A stretch of DNA of 24,400 nt from an uncultured Eubacterium sp. (GTDB lineage Bacteria > Bacillota_A > Clostridia > Lachnospirales > Lachnospiraceae). The stretch lies in the NCBI GenBank assembly GCA_948468465.1, contig CAOKJJ010000066.1, forward strand, positions 1 through 24,400. The letters run 5' to 3'. Below the pieces are notes generated by a model, which was not told the origin of the DNA, did not search any database, and worked only from the letters and a program-made list of their open reading frames with translations. Shown one piece after another: positions 15,007 through 23,055 of the stretch. The position numbers and the translations under genes are program-made. Every line of letters starts with the position of its first letter. Positions within the stretch are counted from its first letter, which is position 1.

Positions 15007-15110
15007 ATCAGGATCAGGATAAAGATCAGGATAAAGATCAGGATAAAAATCAGGATAAAAATCAGAATCGGGATCAAGAGTAGGATCAGGATAAAAATCA
15101 AGATCAGAAG
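15007..15110. repeat. 12-bp tandem repeat between pyrC and pyrF
   Basis: Units of ATAAAGATCAGG or ATAAAAATCAGG occupy 15019-15066 in four consecutive copies, flanked by degenerate copies to about 15110. The period equals four codons, and in the pyrC frame beyond its stop the array would read Asp-Gln-Asp-Lys repeats. It fills most of the 161-base pyrC-pyrF gap. No promoter or terminator is evident in it. Confidence 0.9.
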
Positions 15111-15148
15111 AACTGTCAGAAAAATATAAAAGGAAACGAGGTAGAAGC

Positions 15149-16078
15149 ATGATTAACAAATTGGTAGAAAAAATCAGGAAAACGAAAGCGCCGATTGTTG
15201 TAGGTCTGGATCCGACGCTTTCTTTTGTGCCGGAGCATCTGTTAAAGCAGTCTTACGCGGCTTATGGGGAAACGCTGGAAGGTGCGGCGGACGCCGTCTG
15301 GCAGTTCAATAAAGGGATTATTGACAATATCTGTGACCTGATACCGGCAGTCAAGCCGCAGATCGCACTTTATGAGCAGCTTGGAATCGAAGGGTTAAAG
15401 GTGTTTCAAAAAACAGTGGACTACTGCCATGAAAAGGATCTGGTTGTTATCGGAGATGTAAAACGCGGAGACATCGGCTCTACATCTGCGGCTTATGCGG
15501 CAGCTCATCTGGGGAAGATCACCGTTGGAAGCAAACAGTATCGTGCGTTTTATGAAGATTTTGCCACAGTAAATCCGTATTTTGGGATTGACGGTGTACA
15601 GCCGTTTCTGGATGTATGCAAGCAGGAGAACAAAGGACTGTTTATTCTTGTCAAAACTTCCAATCCGTCCAGCGGAGAATTTCAGGACCGTTTGATCAAT
15701 GGCAGGCCGCTCTATGAATATGTGGGAGAAAAGGTCGCGGAATGGGGCGCGCAGCATATGGGAGAGGAATACAGCTATATCGGAGCGGTTGTAGGCGCGA
15801 CCTATCCGGAGGCTGGAAAGATTATGCGCAAAGTTATGCCAAAGACGTTTATTTTAGTGCCGGGATATGGAGCGCAGGGCGGAAAAGGCGCTGATCTTGT
15901 GCATTATTTTAACGAAGATGGGCTGGGGGCGATTGTAAATTCTTCCAGAGGGATTATAGCAGCGTATAAACAGGAGCAGTATGCGAAGTTTTCACCGGAA
16001 AATTATGCAGATGCTTCCAGACAGGCAGTGCTTGATATGATAGCGGACATTCAGGGCGCACTGCAGGAGGCAAAGTGA
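15149..16078 (+). CDS. pyrF: Orotidine 5'-phosphate decarboxylase, type 2
   Basis: 309 residues, the longer subfamily 2 form. It converts OMP to UMP, the last step of the pathway. VVGLDPTLSFVPEHLL near the N-terminus and the catalytic Asp103-x-Lys105-Arg-Gly-Asp108 (DVKRGDIGST) mark the active site; the phosphate-binding loop is VPGYGAQGGKGADL with NSSRGII after it. GAGGT lies just before ATG 15149. It is followed after 19 bases by pyrK. Confidence 0.97.
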   Translation: MINKLVEKIRKTKAPIVVGLDPTLSFVPEHLLKQSYAAYGETLEGAADAVWQFNKGIIDNICDLIPAVKPQIALYEQLGIEGLKVFQKTVDYCHEKDLVVIGDVKRGDIGSTSAAYAAAHLGKITVGSKQYRAFYEDFATVNPYFGIDGVQPFLDVCKQENKGLFILVKTSNPSSGEFQDRLINGRPLYEYVGEKVAEWGAQHMGEEYSYIGAVVGATYPEAGKIMRKVMPKTFILVPGYGAQGGKGADLVHYFNEDGLGAIVNSSRGIIAAYKQEQYAKFSPENYADASRQAVLDMIADIQGALQEAK

Positions 16079-16097
16079 AAAGAAGGGAGTGTGGAAA

Positions 16098-16868
16098 ATG
16101 ACCCGAAAGTATAAAGAGGAAGCCGTGATTATCCGGCAGGAGGAAATCGCTACAGATGTGTACAGCATGTGGCTGCATACCGACAAAATTGCGGAGGCAG
16201 CGCAGGCGGGACAGTTTGTGGGCGTATACTGCAGGGACGGCAGCAGGTTTTTGCCAAGGCCGATCAGTATTTGTGAGATAGATAAAGAAGATCAGGCAAT
16301 TCGTATAGTATACCGTATCGCAGGAAAAGGCACGGATGAATTTTCCTATATGCGTACCGGAATGCCGTTATACGTCATCGGGCCGCTTGGAAACGGATAT
16401 CCTCAAAAAAAGGAAAAAGCATTTTTAATCGGCGGCGGAATTGGAATACCGCCATTGCTGCAGCTGGCGAAAGAGCTGGATTGTGAAAAGGAGATTATTT
16501 TAGGATATCAGAACAGGCAGGTATTTTTAAGCGATCAGTTTGAACTGTACGGCAATGTGCATATAGCGACGGAAGATGGTTCTTTGGGCGTCAGGGGCAA
16601 TGTGATGGATGTGATACGGGCAAAACAGCTGGAAGCGCAGGTGATCTACGCGTGCGGGCCGATGCCGATGCTGCGGGCGCTGAAACAGTATGCGCAGGAA
16701 AAAGAAATCGAATGCTGGATTTCGCTGGAAGAGAGGATGGCGTGCGGGGTAGGCGCGTGCCTAGGATGTGTCTGCAAGTCCAGACATAAGGATGAGCATA
16801 CATATGTAAAAAATAAAAGAATCTGTACCGAGGGACCGGTGTTTGATGCTGAGGAGGTGGAGATCTGA
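16098..16868 (+). CDS. pyrK: Dihydroorotate dehydrogenase electron transfer subunit
   Basis: 256 residues. PyrK carries FAD and a [2Fe-2S] cluster and passes electrons from the PyrD subunit to NAD+. The FAD-binding barrel shows RPISICEI and a GKGTDEFSYMRTG loop; the NAD domain has LIGGGIGIPPLLQLAKEL. Cluster ligands are Cys216, Cys221, Cys224 (ACGVGACLGCVC) and Cys243. ATG 16098 is preferred over GTG 16089 because AAGGGAG ends 8 bases before it. The stop codon TGA overlaps the pyrD ATG by one base, in line with the two subunits being made together. Confidence 0.96.
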   Translation: MTRKYKEEAVIIRQEEIATDVYSMWLHTDKIAEAAQAGQFVGVYCRDGSRFLPRPISICEIDKEDQAIRIVYRIAGKGTDEFSYMRTGMPLYVIGPLGNGYPQKKEKAFLIGGGIGIPPLLQLAKELDCEKEIILGYQNRQVFLSDQFELYGNVHIATEDGSLGVRGNVMDVIRAKQLEAQVIYACGPMPMLRALKQYAQEKEIECWISLEERMACGVGACLGCVCKSRHKDEHTYVKNKRICTEGPVFDAEEVEI

Positions 16869-17773
16869 TGAATACAAAGGTAAATATTGCAGGCATTACA
16901 TTTAAGAATCCAATCCTGACAGCATCCGGAACGTTTGGCTCTGGACAGGAATATGCACAGTTTATAGATTTAAACTGCCTGGGAGGCGTGATAACAAAAG
17001 GCGTGGCAAATATACCATGGGAAGGTAATCCGACGCCAAGAGTCGCGGAAGTATATGGCGGCATGTTAAATGCGATCGGCCTGCAGAATCCGGGCGTGGA
17101 TGTATTAATCAAACGGGATCTTCCTTTTTTACGGCAGTATGATACGAGAATTATTGTCAATGTATGCGGAAGGAGCGTATATGATTATCTGGAAGTTGTA
17201 GAGCGGTTAAATGACCAGCCGGTAAACATGCTGGAAATCAATATTTCGTGCCCAAATGTAAAAGAAGGCGGCATTGCGTTTGGACAGGCTCCGAATATGG
17301 CAGCGCATATTACACAGGAAATCCGTAAAAAATCCACGCATCCAATTGTGGTAAAACTTAGCCCGAATGTGACAAATATCGGAGAAATGGCTAAGGCGGT
17401 CGAAGCAGCGGGCGCGGATGCCGTATCTTTGATTAATACGTTAACCGGTATGAAGATTGATGTGAAATCGCGCAGGTTCGCGCTGGCGAATCGGACAGGA
17501 GGGCTCTCAGGCCCGGCGATTCATCCGGTTGCGGTGCGCATGGTTTATGAAGCGGCTCATGCGGTGGACATTCCGATTATTGGGATGGGCGGAGTTATGA
17601 ACGCAGAGGATGCATTGGAGCTGATGCTGGCAGGCGCTTCGGCTGTGGCGGTCGGTACAGCGAATTTTGCGAATCCGACGGCAACGGTTGATATTATCAA
17701 CGATATCCGCCAGTTTATGGTAACGGAAAGAATACAGGATATTAATGAACTGATCGGGGCAGTACATGAATAG
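16868..17773 (+). CDS. pyrD: Dihydroorotate dehydrogenase class 1B catalytic subunit
   Basis: 301 residues. It oxidises dihydroorotate to orotate with bound FMN and hands the electrons to PyrK. Key marks are NPILTASGTFGSG, the NISCPNVKEGG loop with catalytic Cys128 (Cys is diagnostic of class 1; class 2 has Ser), VVKLSPNVTNI, and the FMN phosphate site PIIGMGGVMNAEDALELMLAG. GAGGAGG lies before the start. The last 8 bases overlap the start of the moxR gene, so transcription very likely continues into the next module. Confidence 0.97.
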   Translation: MNTKVNIAGITFKNPILTASGTFGSGQEYAQFIDLNCLGGVITKGVANIPWEGNPTPRVAEVYGGMLNAIGLQNPGVDVLIKRDLPFLRQYDTRIIVNVCGRSVYDYLEVVERLNDQPVNMLEINISCPNVKEGGIAFGQAPNMAAHITQEIRKKSTHPIVVKLSPNVTNIGEMAKAVEAAGADAVSLINTLTGMKIDVKSRRFALANRTGGLSGPAIHPVAVRMVYEAAHAVDIPIIGMGGVMNAEDALELMLAGASAVAVGTANFANPTATVDIINDIRQFMVTERIQDINELIGAVHE

Positions 17774-18695
17774 ATTAGTGGATGCAGTAGTACGTGAGGT
17801 TAAAAATGCATTGTCAGGGAAAGACGACTGCATTCTGAAGGCGTTTGCGGCGATTCTGGCAGGCGGCCATATTTTGATTGAAGATGTGCCGGGTGTCGGC
17901 AAGACAACGCTTGCAGTCGCTTTTTCCAGGGCGATGGCGTTAGAAAACCACAGAGTCCAGTTTACACCGGATGTAATGCCTTCGGATATACTTGGCTTTA
18001 ACATGTACCAGAAAGAAACAGGCAGATTTGTATATTATCCGGGCACCATTATGTGCAATTTATTTCTGGCTGACGAGATTAACCGTACTTCGCCAAAAAC
18101 ACAGTCTGCGCTGCTGGAGGTAATGGAGGAAGGCATTGTAACGGTAGACGGGGTAAGCAGGGAAGTGCCGAAGCCATTTATTGTTATGGCGACGCAGAAT
18201 CCGAAAGGAAGCGCGGGAACACAGCTGCTGCCTGAAGCGCAGCTGGACCGATTTATGATATGCATGAGCATGGGCTATCCGGATGAGAGCAGCGAGGTTG
18301 AGATTGCAAAAGGAAAGAGCGTGCAGTCCGGAAACGTAGCGTGTGTGCTCAGTGCGCAGGAGCTGGTTCTGCTTCAGGAAGAAGCGCAAAAGGTGTATGT
18401 GCACGAAAATTTATATAAGTATATTGTGCACCTTTCGCAGGCAACACGGGAAAATGATTATATCGCGCTTGGAATCAGTCCGCGTGGGTCGATTGCATGT
18501 ACAAAGATGGCAAAAGCATGGGCGTATCTGCAAAATCGAAATTATGTCATACCGGAAGATGTGGCGGCAGTATTTTCGGAGACGGCGAAGCATCGGATAC
18601 TTTTGAATACAAAAGCCAGAGTTACGCGGGTATCTCCGGAAGCGGTCATTGCGGAGGTGCTTGACCAGGTCAGGCAGCCGGTTTCCTACAAATAA
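17766..18695 (+). CDS. MoxR-family AAA+ ATPase
   Basis: 309 residues. Walker A is VPGVGKTTL (41-49) and Walker B is LFLADE (99-104), followed by the MoxR hallmark INRTSPKTQSALLEVMEE; ATQNPKGSAG is the sensor 1 region, and LPEAQLDRF follows. MoxR ATPases act as chaperones that assemble or activate partner proteins, usually with a VWA/DUF58 protein and a transglutaminase-like membrane protein, exactly the two genes that follow. The start overlaps pyrD by 8 bases and has only a weak ribosome site, suggesting coupling to pyrD translation. No signal peptide; cytoplasmic. Confidence 0.93.
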   Translation: MNRLVDAVVREVKNALSGKDDCILKAFAAILAGGHILIEDVPGVGKTTLAVAFSRAMALENHRVQFTPDVMPSDILGFNMYQKETGRFVYYPGTIMCNLFLADEINRTSPKTQSALLEVMEEGIVTVDGVSREVPKPFIVMATQNPKGSAGTQLLPEAQLDRFMICMSMGYPDESSEVEIAKGKSVQSGNVACVLSAQELVLLQEEAQKVYVHENLYKYIVHLSQATRENDYIALGISPRGSIACTKMAKAWAYLQNRNYVIPEDVAAVFSETAKHRILLNTKARVTRVSPEAVIAEVLDQVRQPVSYK

Positions 18696-18760
18696 AAAGA
18701 AATGGCATACGGATTGTCAGGTAAAAGAAAAAGCTGTATGCGGAAAGCGGATGGTCGGAA

Positions 18761-19858
18761 ATGACGCGTTTTATATTAGGAATGGTAGTTACAGGAGCTT
18801 TGTTTTATATTTCTGTACTGTATAAAAGTACTTCGCTGATTATGTTTGGCTATGCTGGTACAGCGTTGTTGATTTTGGCGGTTCTGTTTTTGATTTACCG
18901 CGTGCATACGATTTCGTGCGGCATTACGTTTCCGATTTCGATCGCGGAGTGCGGGAAGCCGTTGACCGCGCGTATTATAATAGAAAACAAAAGCGTGTTT
19001 CCCTGCTTAAAATTCCAATGTCTGCTGGAGCAGAACAATCATTTTTTAAAAGGCAGGCATAAAGAATGGCTTCAGGGAGGAGACGCGGCATCAGGAAAAA
19101 ACAGCTTTGACTATTCTTTGGTTATTGAAGATTACGGCAGCTATGAAGTTGTGTTGAAAAAGGTGCGTATCTATGATCTGACGGGATTGTTTTATGTGAA
19201 TAAGAAAGTTCAGTGCAGCGGATATGTGCAGGTGCTGCCGAACATGCAGGAAATTGGCGTGCACCTGTCAGAAGCTGCAAGGAATTTTTTCGGGGAGGCA
19301 GAGGTTTATGACGAGTTCCGGCCGGGAGATGACCACAGTGAACTGTTTCAGATGAGGGAGTTTCGCAGCGGAGATAAGATCCAGAGCATTCATTGGAAAC
19401 TGAGCGCCAAGCAGGAGGAACTGCTTGTAAAGGAAGACAGCCTGCCGAAAGCCTGCCCGGTGGTATTGTTTTTAGATTACAAAAATGAAAAACAGCGCAG
19501 GCCGGAAAAGGTGAACGCGTATTTGGTCATTTTAGCAAGCATTTCTTTTTCCCTGATGGATGCGGGGTGTGCACATTATGCGGCATGGTACTCAAACAGG
19601 CGCGAAGATCTGGTCCGGGTGCGTGTGGATGATGAGGAAAGCCTGTTTTTATTTTTAAGCGGATATTTACAGGAAACATTTCAAAAACAGGACAAGGATC
19701 TTAGACAATTATATCAGGAGAAATATAAAGGAGAGAACTATCTGTTTGCGTTTCAGTTAGATGAACGCCTCAGGCTTTTGAAAAACGGAGAAAGGATTAT
19801 CAGATTTCACCTGGAAGACTGGAAAAAGGAGCTGGAAGGGCTGGAAATTGTATTATAA
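18761..19858 (+). CDS. DUF58 membrane protein
   Basis: 365 residues. Two membrane helices lie at the N-terminus (within about 1-45), then a beta-rich domain, then the DUF58 core at about 187-215 (FRPGDDHSELFQMREFRSGD, IHWKLSA). The VWA-like remainder (VVLFLDYKNE onward) ends the protein. DUF58 proteins accompany MoxR ATPases and probably act on envelope or secreted factors; no enzymatic activity is known. The 65-base gap after moxR is the largest in this module, and the ribosome site before ATG 18761 is weak (CGGAA). Confidence 0.9.
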   Translation: MTRFILGMVVTGALFYISVLYKSTSLIMFGYAGTALLILAVLFLIYRVHTISCGITFPISIAECGKPLTARIIIENKSVFPCLKFQCLLEQNNHFLKGRHKEWLQGGDAASGKNSFDYSLVIEDYGSYEVVLKKVRIYDLTGLFYVNKKVQCSGYVQVLPNMQEIGVHLSEAARNFFGEAEVYDEFRPGDDHSELFQMREFRSGDKIQSIHWKLSAKQEELLVKEDSLPKACPVVLFLDYKNEKQRRPEKVNAYLVILASISFSLMDAGCAHYAAWYSNRREDLVRVRVDDEESLFLFLSGYLQETFQKQDKDLRQLYQEKYKGENYLFAFQLDERLRLLKNGERIIRFHLEDWKKELEGLEIVL

Positions 19859-19876
19859 TTTAAAAAGGCGGTAAAA

Positions 19877-22519
19877 ATGCGGAAAGACAGGATGTGGAAA
19901 ACAAGAGAATATTCGCTGGCTGATGCGGTTGTTCGAACCGTTTTTCTTAGCACGGTAGCATTGCTTGGTTTTTTTTCGGCAGTTTTTATGGCGCAGGATG
20001 TTTTTCCAGGATGGGTACTTGCTGAAAAGGCCAGATTGTGGCTGTATGGAATTGTTATTTTTACGGCAGCGCTGCATGAAATCGCAATCCGGGCGCTGCC
20101 TTACAGACTGCAGATACTGTGCCGGTTATCGGCAGCCGCAGGGTATGCCTGTGTCGGTTATCGTTATTGGAAAGAACATCGGATAGCTCTGGAAGACGGG
20201 GCATGTGCTCTGGCAACAGAATATCTGATGAAATTTAACAGTCATCTGAAGACTTCTATTTTCATATGGAAAGGGAAAACGGAGTTTATAAGCCTGGCAT
20301 TTTCTTTTTGGGCGTTAGCGGCTGTTGCTGCTTTGCTGCTGCTGGCGCTTTTGTGGCACAGGCGCGGGCTGCTGCTTTTGCTTCCGATTGCGGTATTTGC
20401 CGCGCAGCTTACGATTGGATATGTTCCTGAGTGGAAGGGAATGGCGTATTTTTTTGCGGCATTATTATTCGTGCACGCGGACGGCGGAATGCGGCAAAAG
20501 ACGCTGCGTATGCATGTGGACAGACGGCAGCGCCGCAGGAGAACCTGGTATTTATCGTATGCTGCGATGGGGTGTCTGGCAGGCATGACGCTCCTGATGC
20601 TGTCTGGCAGCCGCATGCTGTCAAATGCGACACAGAACAAACTGCTGGCAGCAGCGCCGAAAGTACAGGAATTTCAAAAGAAAGCAGAAAAACATATTTC
20701 GAATCTGTGGCTTAGTTATTTTATGCCGAAACAGGAGCGTATCAGTAATCAAACGCCGCATTATACCGGAAAGGAAATGCTGCGGGTTACAGCCACAAAG
20801 TGTCCGGCGGAAGATATGCTGCTCAAAGGCTTCTGTGGGACAGATTATGAGAACGGCAGCTGGTACTGTGATAAACAGAAATTTTTGGAAGCCTGTGCAG
20901 ACGCCGGATATGATGCAGAAATGGCAGCCAGAGAACTGATGCAGACACCGTATGACCGGTATCAGCAAGGGGCGGACCGGATTATGATGCGGTATACGGC
21001 TGACGCTCAGTTTCTCCTGATGAATGTAAGCGAGAATACACAGACAGATTATACAGTGGAGCATACGGGCGACAGCAGCCGGTACTTATATGGCCCGTAT
21101 GCGGCGGATTACAGCCAGAATCAGGGAAAGCTGGTCAGCGATGTCACCGTTCACAAACGCTGGCGGCAGGATACCTGTTATTTTAGCGGCTGGGATCATT
21201 TTACCGGAGGCATTGACATCAGCGCGGATGACATATCAGATCAAAAAAAGCAGGTTTTTCAATGGTATGATGAATTTGTAAAAGAGGCATATTTAAATAC
21301 TTCAGACCGCGTGCCGTCACTGGAAGATTATCTGCCGGCGATGGGCAATTTGCGGGAGTCTTACACTTACAGCCTTTCGGCATGGGACGACTGGTATTCC
21401 TATGAAAATAGAAACAGGTTTTTGCTTAGGTCTTTGCAGTATGAAGCGGATACAGCGGAGGATGCTTCGCTGCGGAATATCAAGCGGCTGCAGATGGCGT
21501 TAGTCGTATCGGATACATTAAAATGGAAGCAAAGCTACAGCCTGGATCTGGATCCGCTGCCAGAAGGAGAAGATGCTGTCTATTATTTTTTAATGCTCAG
21601 CCAGAAAGGATACTGTGTTCATTTTGCAAGTGCGGCCGTCTTTCTGCTGCGGGAACTGGGAGTTCCGGCGAGATACGCGTCCGGATACGTAGTCAGAAAA
21701 TCAGATTTTAAGAAAAAGGGAGAGGTGTTTACCGCATCGGTAAAAGACAGCAACGCACACGCCTGGGTAGAGATCTATCTGGAACAGATTGGCTGGATTC
21801 CTATTGACGTGACGCCGGGAACCGCAGCTGCTGCACAAGATACACAGTCTGCACAAAATAAAGAGCAGGCAGATGCAAAGGAGCAGGAAACGCAGACAGA
21901 TACAGATGATACGCAGACGGATACAGATTTAGATCAAACGCAGACAGATACGGATTTAGATCAAACGCAGAAGGATGCAGATCAGGAAAAGGGAAAAAAC
22001 AGCGGACAAACAAGGTTCGGATATCGGCTTGTATCTGCTGCGGCTGTATTGCTGGCGCTGATTCTTTTGCTGGCAGGTTTTCGCCGGATCCTGCGATTTT
22101 ATTATGAAATGCCGCTGCGTGAGATCAGGGAAGGAAAGTGCCGGACAGCTGTCAGACGGATAAACCGCAGAATCTACACCAGGCTGCTTATATACAGAAA
22201 AATTCCGCGTCAGTATCTGACGGATACAGCATATGAGAAGATATTAAAATCCGAATATCAGCTTTCTGATATAAAAGAAAACGTAGATATGAATACGGAT
22301 ATGGATACGGATGTGAATCTGACTGCGGATATGGACAAAAATACTGCCGTGTGGACACAGTTTATGCAGATTACAAGAACCGCGGCTTTTGCACAAGATG
22401 AGCTGACGCAGGAAGATGCGCTGTATTGCTGGCGGATTTATTGCCGGATACGAAAAAACAAATCATTAAAAAAAATCATTAAGAAACAAAGCTTTAAAAA
22501 ACAAAGCTTCATAAAATAA
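19877..22519 (+). CDS. Membrane transglutaminase-like protein (TgpA type)
   Basis: 880 residues. Seven likely N-terminal membrane helices (about 20-40, 53-75, 80-95, 137-160, 163-182, 187-201, 223-243) precede a large extracytoplasmic region with a transglutaminase-like domain. The Cys-His-Asp triad is visible: Cys580 (KGYCVHFASA), His628 (SNAHAWVEIY) and Asp644 (IDVTPG). Then comes an Asp/Thr/Gln repeat (673-703), a last membrane helix (about 715-735) and a basic cytoplasmic tail ending in KKQSFKKQSFIK. This is the third member of the MoxR-DUF58-transglutaminase module; a protease or peptidoglycan/protein cross-linking role is possible but unproven. The start has AAAGGCGG upstream. The 3' end of the gene runs into the AAGCTT repeat array. 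Confidence 0.92.
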   Translation: MRKDRMWKTREYSLADAVVRTVFLSTVALLGFFSAVFMAQDVFPGWVLAEKARLWLYGIVIFTAALHEIAIRALPYRLQILCRLSAAAGYACVGYRYWKEHRIALEDGACALATEYLMKFNSHLKTSIFIWKGKTEFISLAFSFWALAAVAALLLLALLWHRRGLLLLLPIAVFAAQLTIGYVPEWKGMAYFFAALLFVHADGGMRQKTLRMHVDRRQRRRRTWYLSYAAMGCLAGMTLLMLSGSRMLSNATQNKLLAAAPKVQEFQKKAEKHISNLWLSYFMPKQERISNQTPHYTGKEMLRVTATKCPAEDMLLKGFCGTDYENGSWYCDKQKFLEACADAGYDAEMAARELMQTPYDRYQQGADRIMMRYTADAQFLLMNVSENTQTDYTVEHTGDSSRYLYGPYAADYSQNQGKLVSDVTVHKRWRQDTCYFSGWDHFTGGIDISADDISDQKKQVFQWYDEFVKEAYLNTSDRVPSLEDYLPAMGNLRESYTYSLSAWDDWYSYENRNRFLLRSLQYEADTAEDASLRNIKRLQMALVVSDTLKWKQSYSLDLDPLPEGEDAVYYFLMLSQKGYCVHFASAAVFLLRELGVPARYASGYVVRKSDFKKKGEVFTASVKDSNAHAWVEIYLEQIGWIPIDVTPGTAAAAQDTQSAQNKEQADAKEQETQTDTDDTQTDTDLDQTQTDTDLDQTQKDADQEKGKNSGQTRFGYRLVSAAAVLLALILLLAGFRRILRFYYEMPLREIREGKCRTAVRRINRRIYTRLLIYRKIPRQYLTDTAYEKILKSEYQLSDIKENVDMNTDMDTDVNLTADMDKNTAVWTQFMQITRTAAFAQDELTQEDALYCWRIYCRIRKNKSLKKIIKKQSFKKQSFIK
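21890..21985 (+). repeat. 27-bp coding tandem repeat in the transglutaminase-like gene
   Basis: Two full 27-bp units (21911-21937, 21938-21964), flanked by partial copies, encode TQTDTDLDQ. They form an acidic, flexible spacer between the catalytic domain and the last membrane helix. In-frame copy changes would alter spacer length without breaking the gene. Confidence 0.85.
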
Positions 22520-22550
22520 AGCTTAAAAATAAAGCTTAAAAATGAAGCTT
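22489..22550. repeat. Five AAGCTT palindromes at 13-15 bp spacing
   Basis: AAGCTT begins at 22489, 22504, 22519, 22532 and 22545 (steps 15, 15, 13, 13). The first two lie in the coding end and give the repeated KQSFK; the third overlaps the stop codon; the last two are intergenic. The A/T-rich copies can pair with each other but form no GC-rich stem or T-run, so a normal terminator is not seen after the long operon. Confidence 0.85.
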
Positions 22551-22577
22551 TCAAAGACAAAGCAAAAAAAGGGGTTA

Positions 22578-22609
22578 AATGTTTATGGACATAAACCGAT
22601 ATAAACATT
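22578..22609. promoter_or_regulatory. Operator candidate for the BlaI-type repressor
   Basis: GTTTAT (22581-22586), four bases, ATAAAC (22591-22596) form a palindrome. A third half-site ATAAAC follows four bases later (22601-22606). Extended, AATGTTTAT and ATAAACATT are a perfect 9-bp inverted repeat. The site ends 12 bases before the repressor start, the usual place for autoregulation by BlaI/MecI proteins. Binding is inferred. Confidence 0.5.
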
Positions 22610-22621
22610 GTGAGAGGTAAT

Positions 22622-23020
22622 ATGGGAAAAGAGACAACACCAAGCGAGACAGAGTGGCTCGTAATGGAAGTGATCTGGAATTCAGGAGGAGACATAACAG
22701 CTTCTGAAATTATCCGGACATTGAAAGATTCGCTGAACGTAAGTGCAAGGACCATACGGGTGCTGATTAACCGTCTGCTTGCAAAAGGGGTCATCCGCTA
22801 TGAAGTTGACCAGAAGGATTCGCGTGTATATCATTATTATGTTGTAAAATCAAAAGAAGAATGCCTGGCGGAAAAACAGGAACGGTTTGTACGCAATTAT
22901 TTTGGAGGAAATTCAACGCTGGCGGTTGCAAGCTTTATAGAAAGAGCAAATCTGAGTGACGAGCAATTCCGGGAATTGGAGCAGCTAGTCGAGAAGATGA
23001 AAGAAGTCAGGAAAGAATAA
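22622..23020 (+). CDS. BlaI/MecI/CopY-family transcriptional repressor
   Basis: 132 residues. The winged helix at about 5-75 has the family marks SETEWLVMEVIWNSGG and SARTIRVLINRLLAKGVI, then a wing with RVYHYYVV. The C-terminal helices (about 95-128) form the dimer part, which in the family is cut by the partner protease. ATG 22622 is chosen over GTG 22610 because the GAGAGG stands between them. The next gene is its M56 protease partner, and a palindrome lies just upstream, so an inducible, autorepressed operon is likely. The inducer need not be a beta-lactam. Confidence 0.9.
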   Translation: MGKETTPSETEWLVMEVIWNSGGDITASEIIRTLKDSLNVSARTIRVLINRLLAKGVIRYEVDQKDSRVYHYYVVKSKEECLAEKQERFVRNYFGGNSTLAVASFIERANLSDEQFRELEQLVEKMKEVRKE

Positions 23021-23055
23021 AAGTCCGAAAACAACAGAAACATAAGGAAAAACAG

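Noticed and set aside
14793..15159. Minus-strand ORFs rich in Ile/Leu/Phe or Tyr/Pro/Asp across the pyrC-pyrF gap
   Set aside because: They are translations of the 12-bp tandem repeat and carry no independent evidence of coding.
18705..18741. GCATAC/GTATGC inverted repeat between moxR and the DUF58 gene
   Set aside because: Six base pairs with a 25-base loop; expected by chance.
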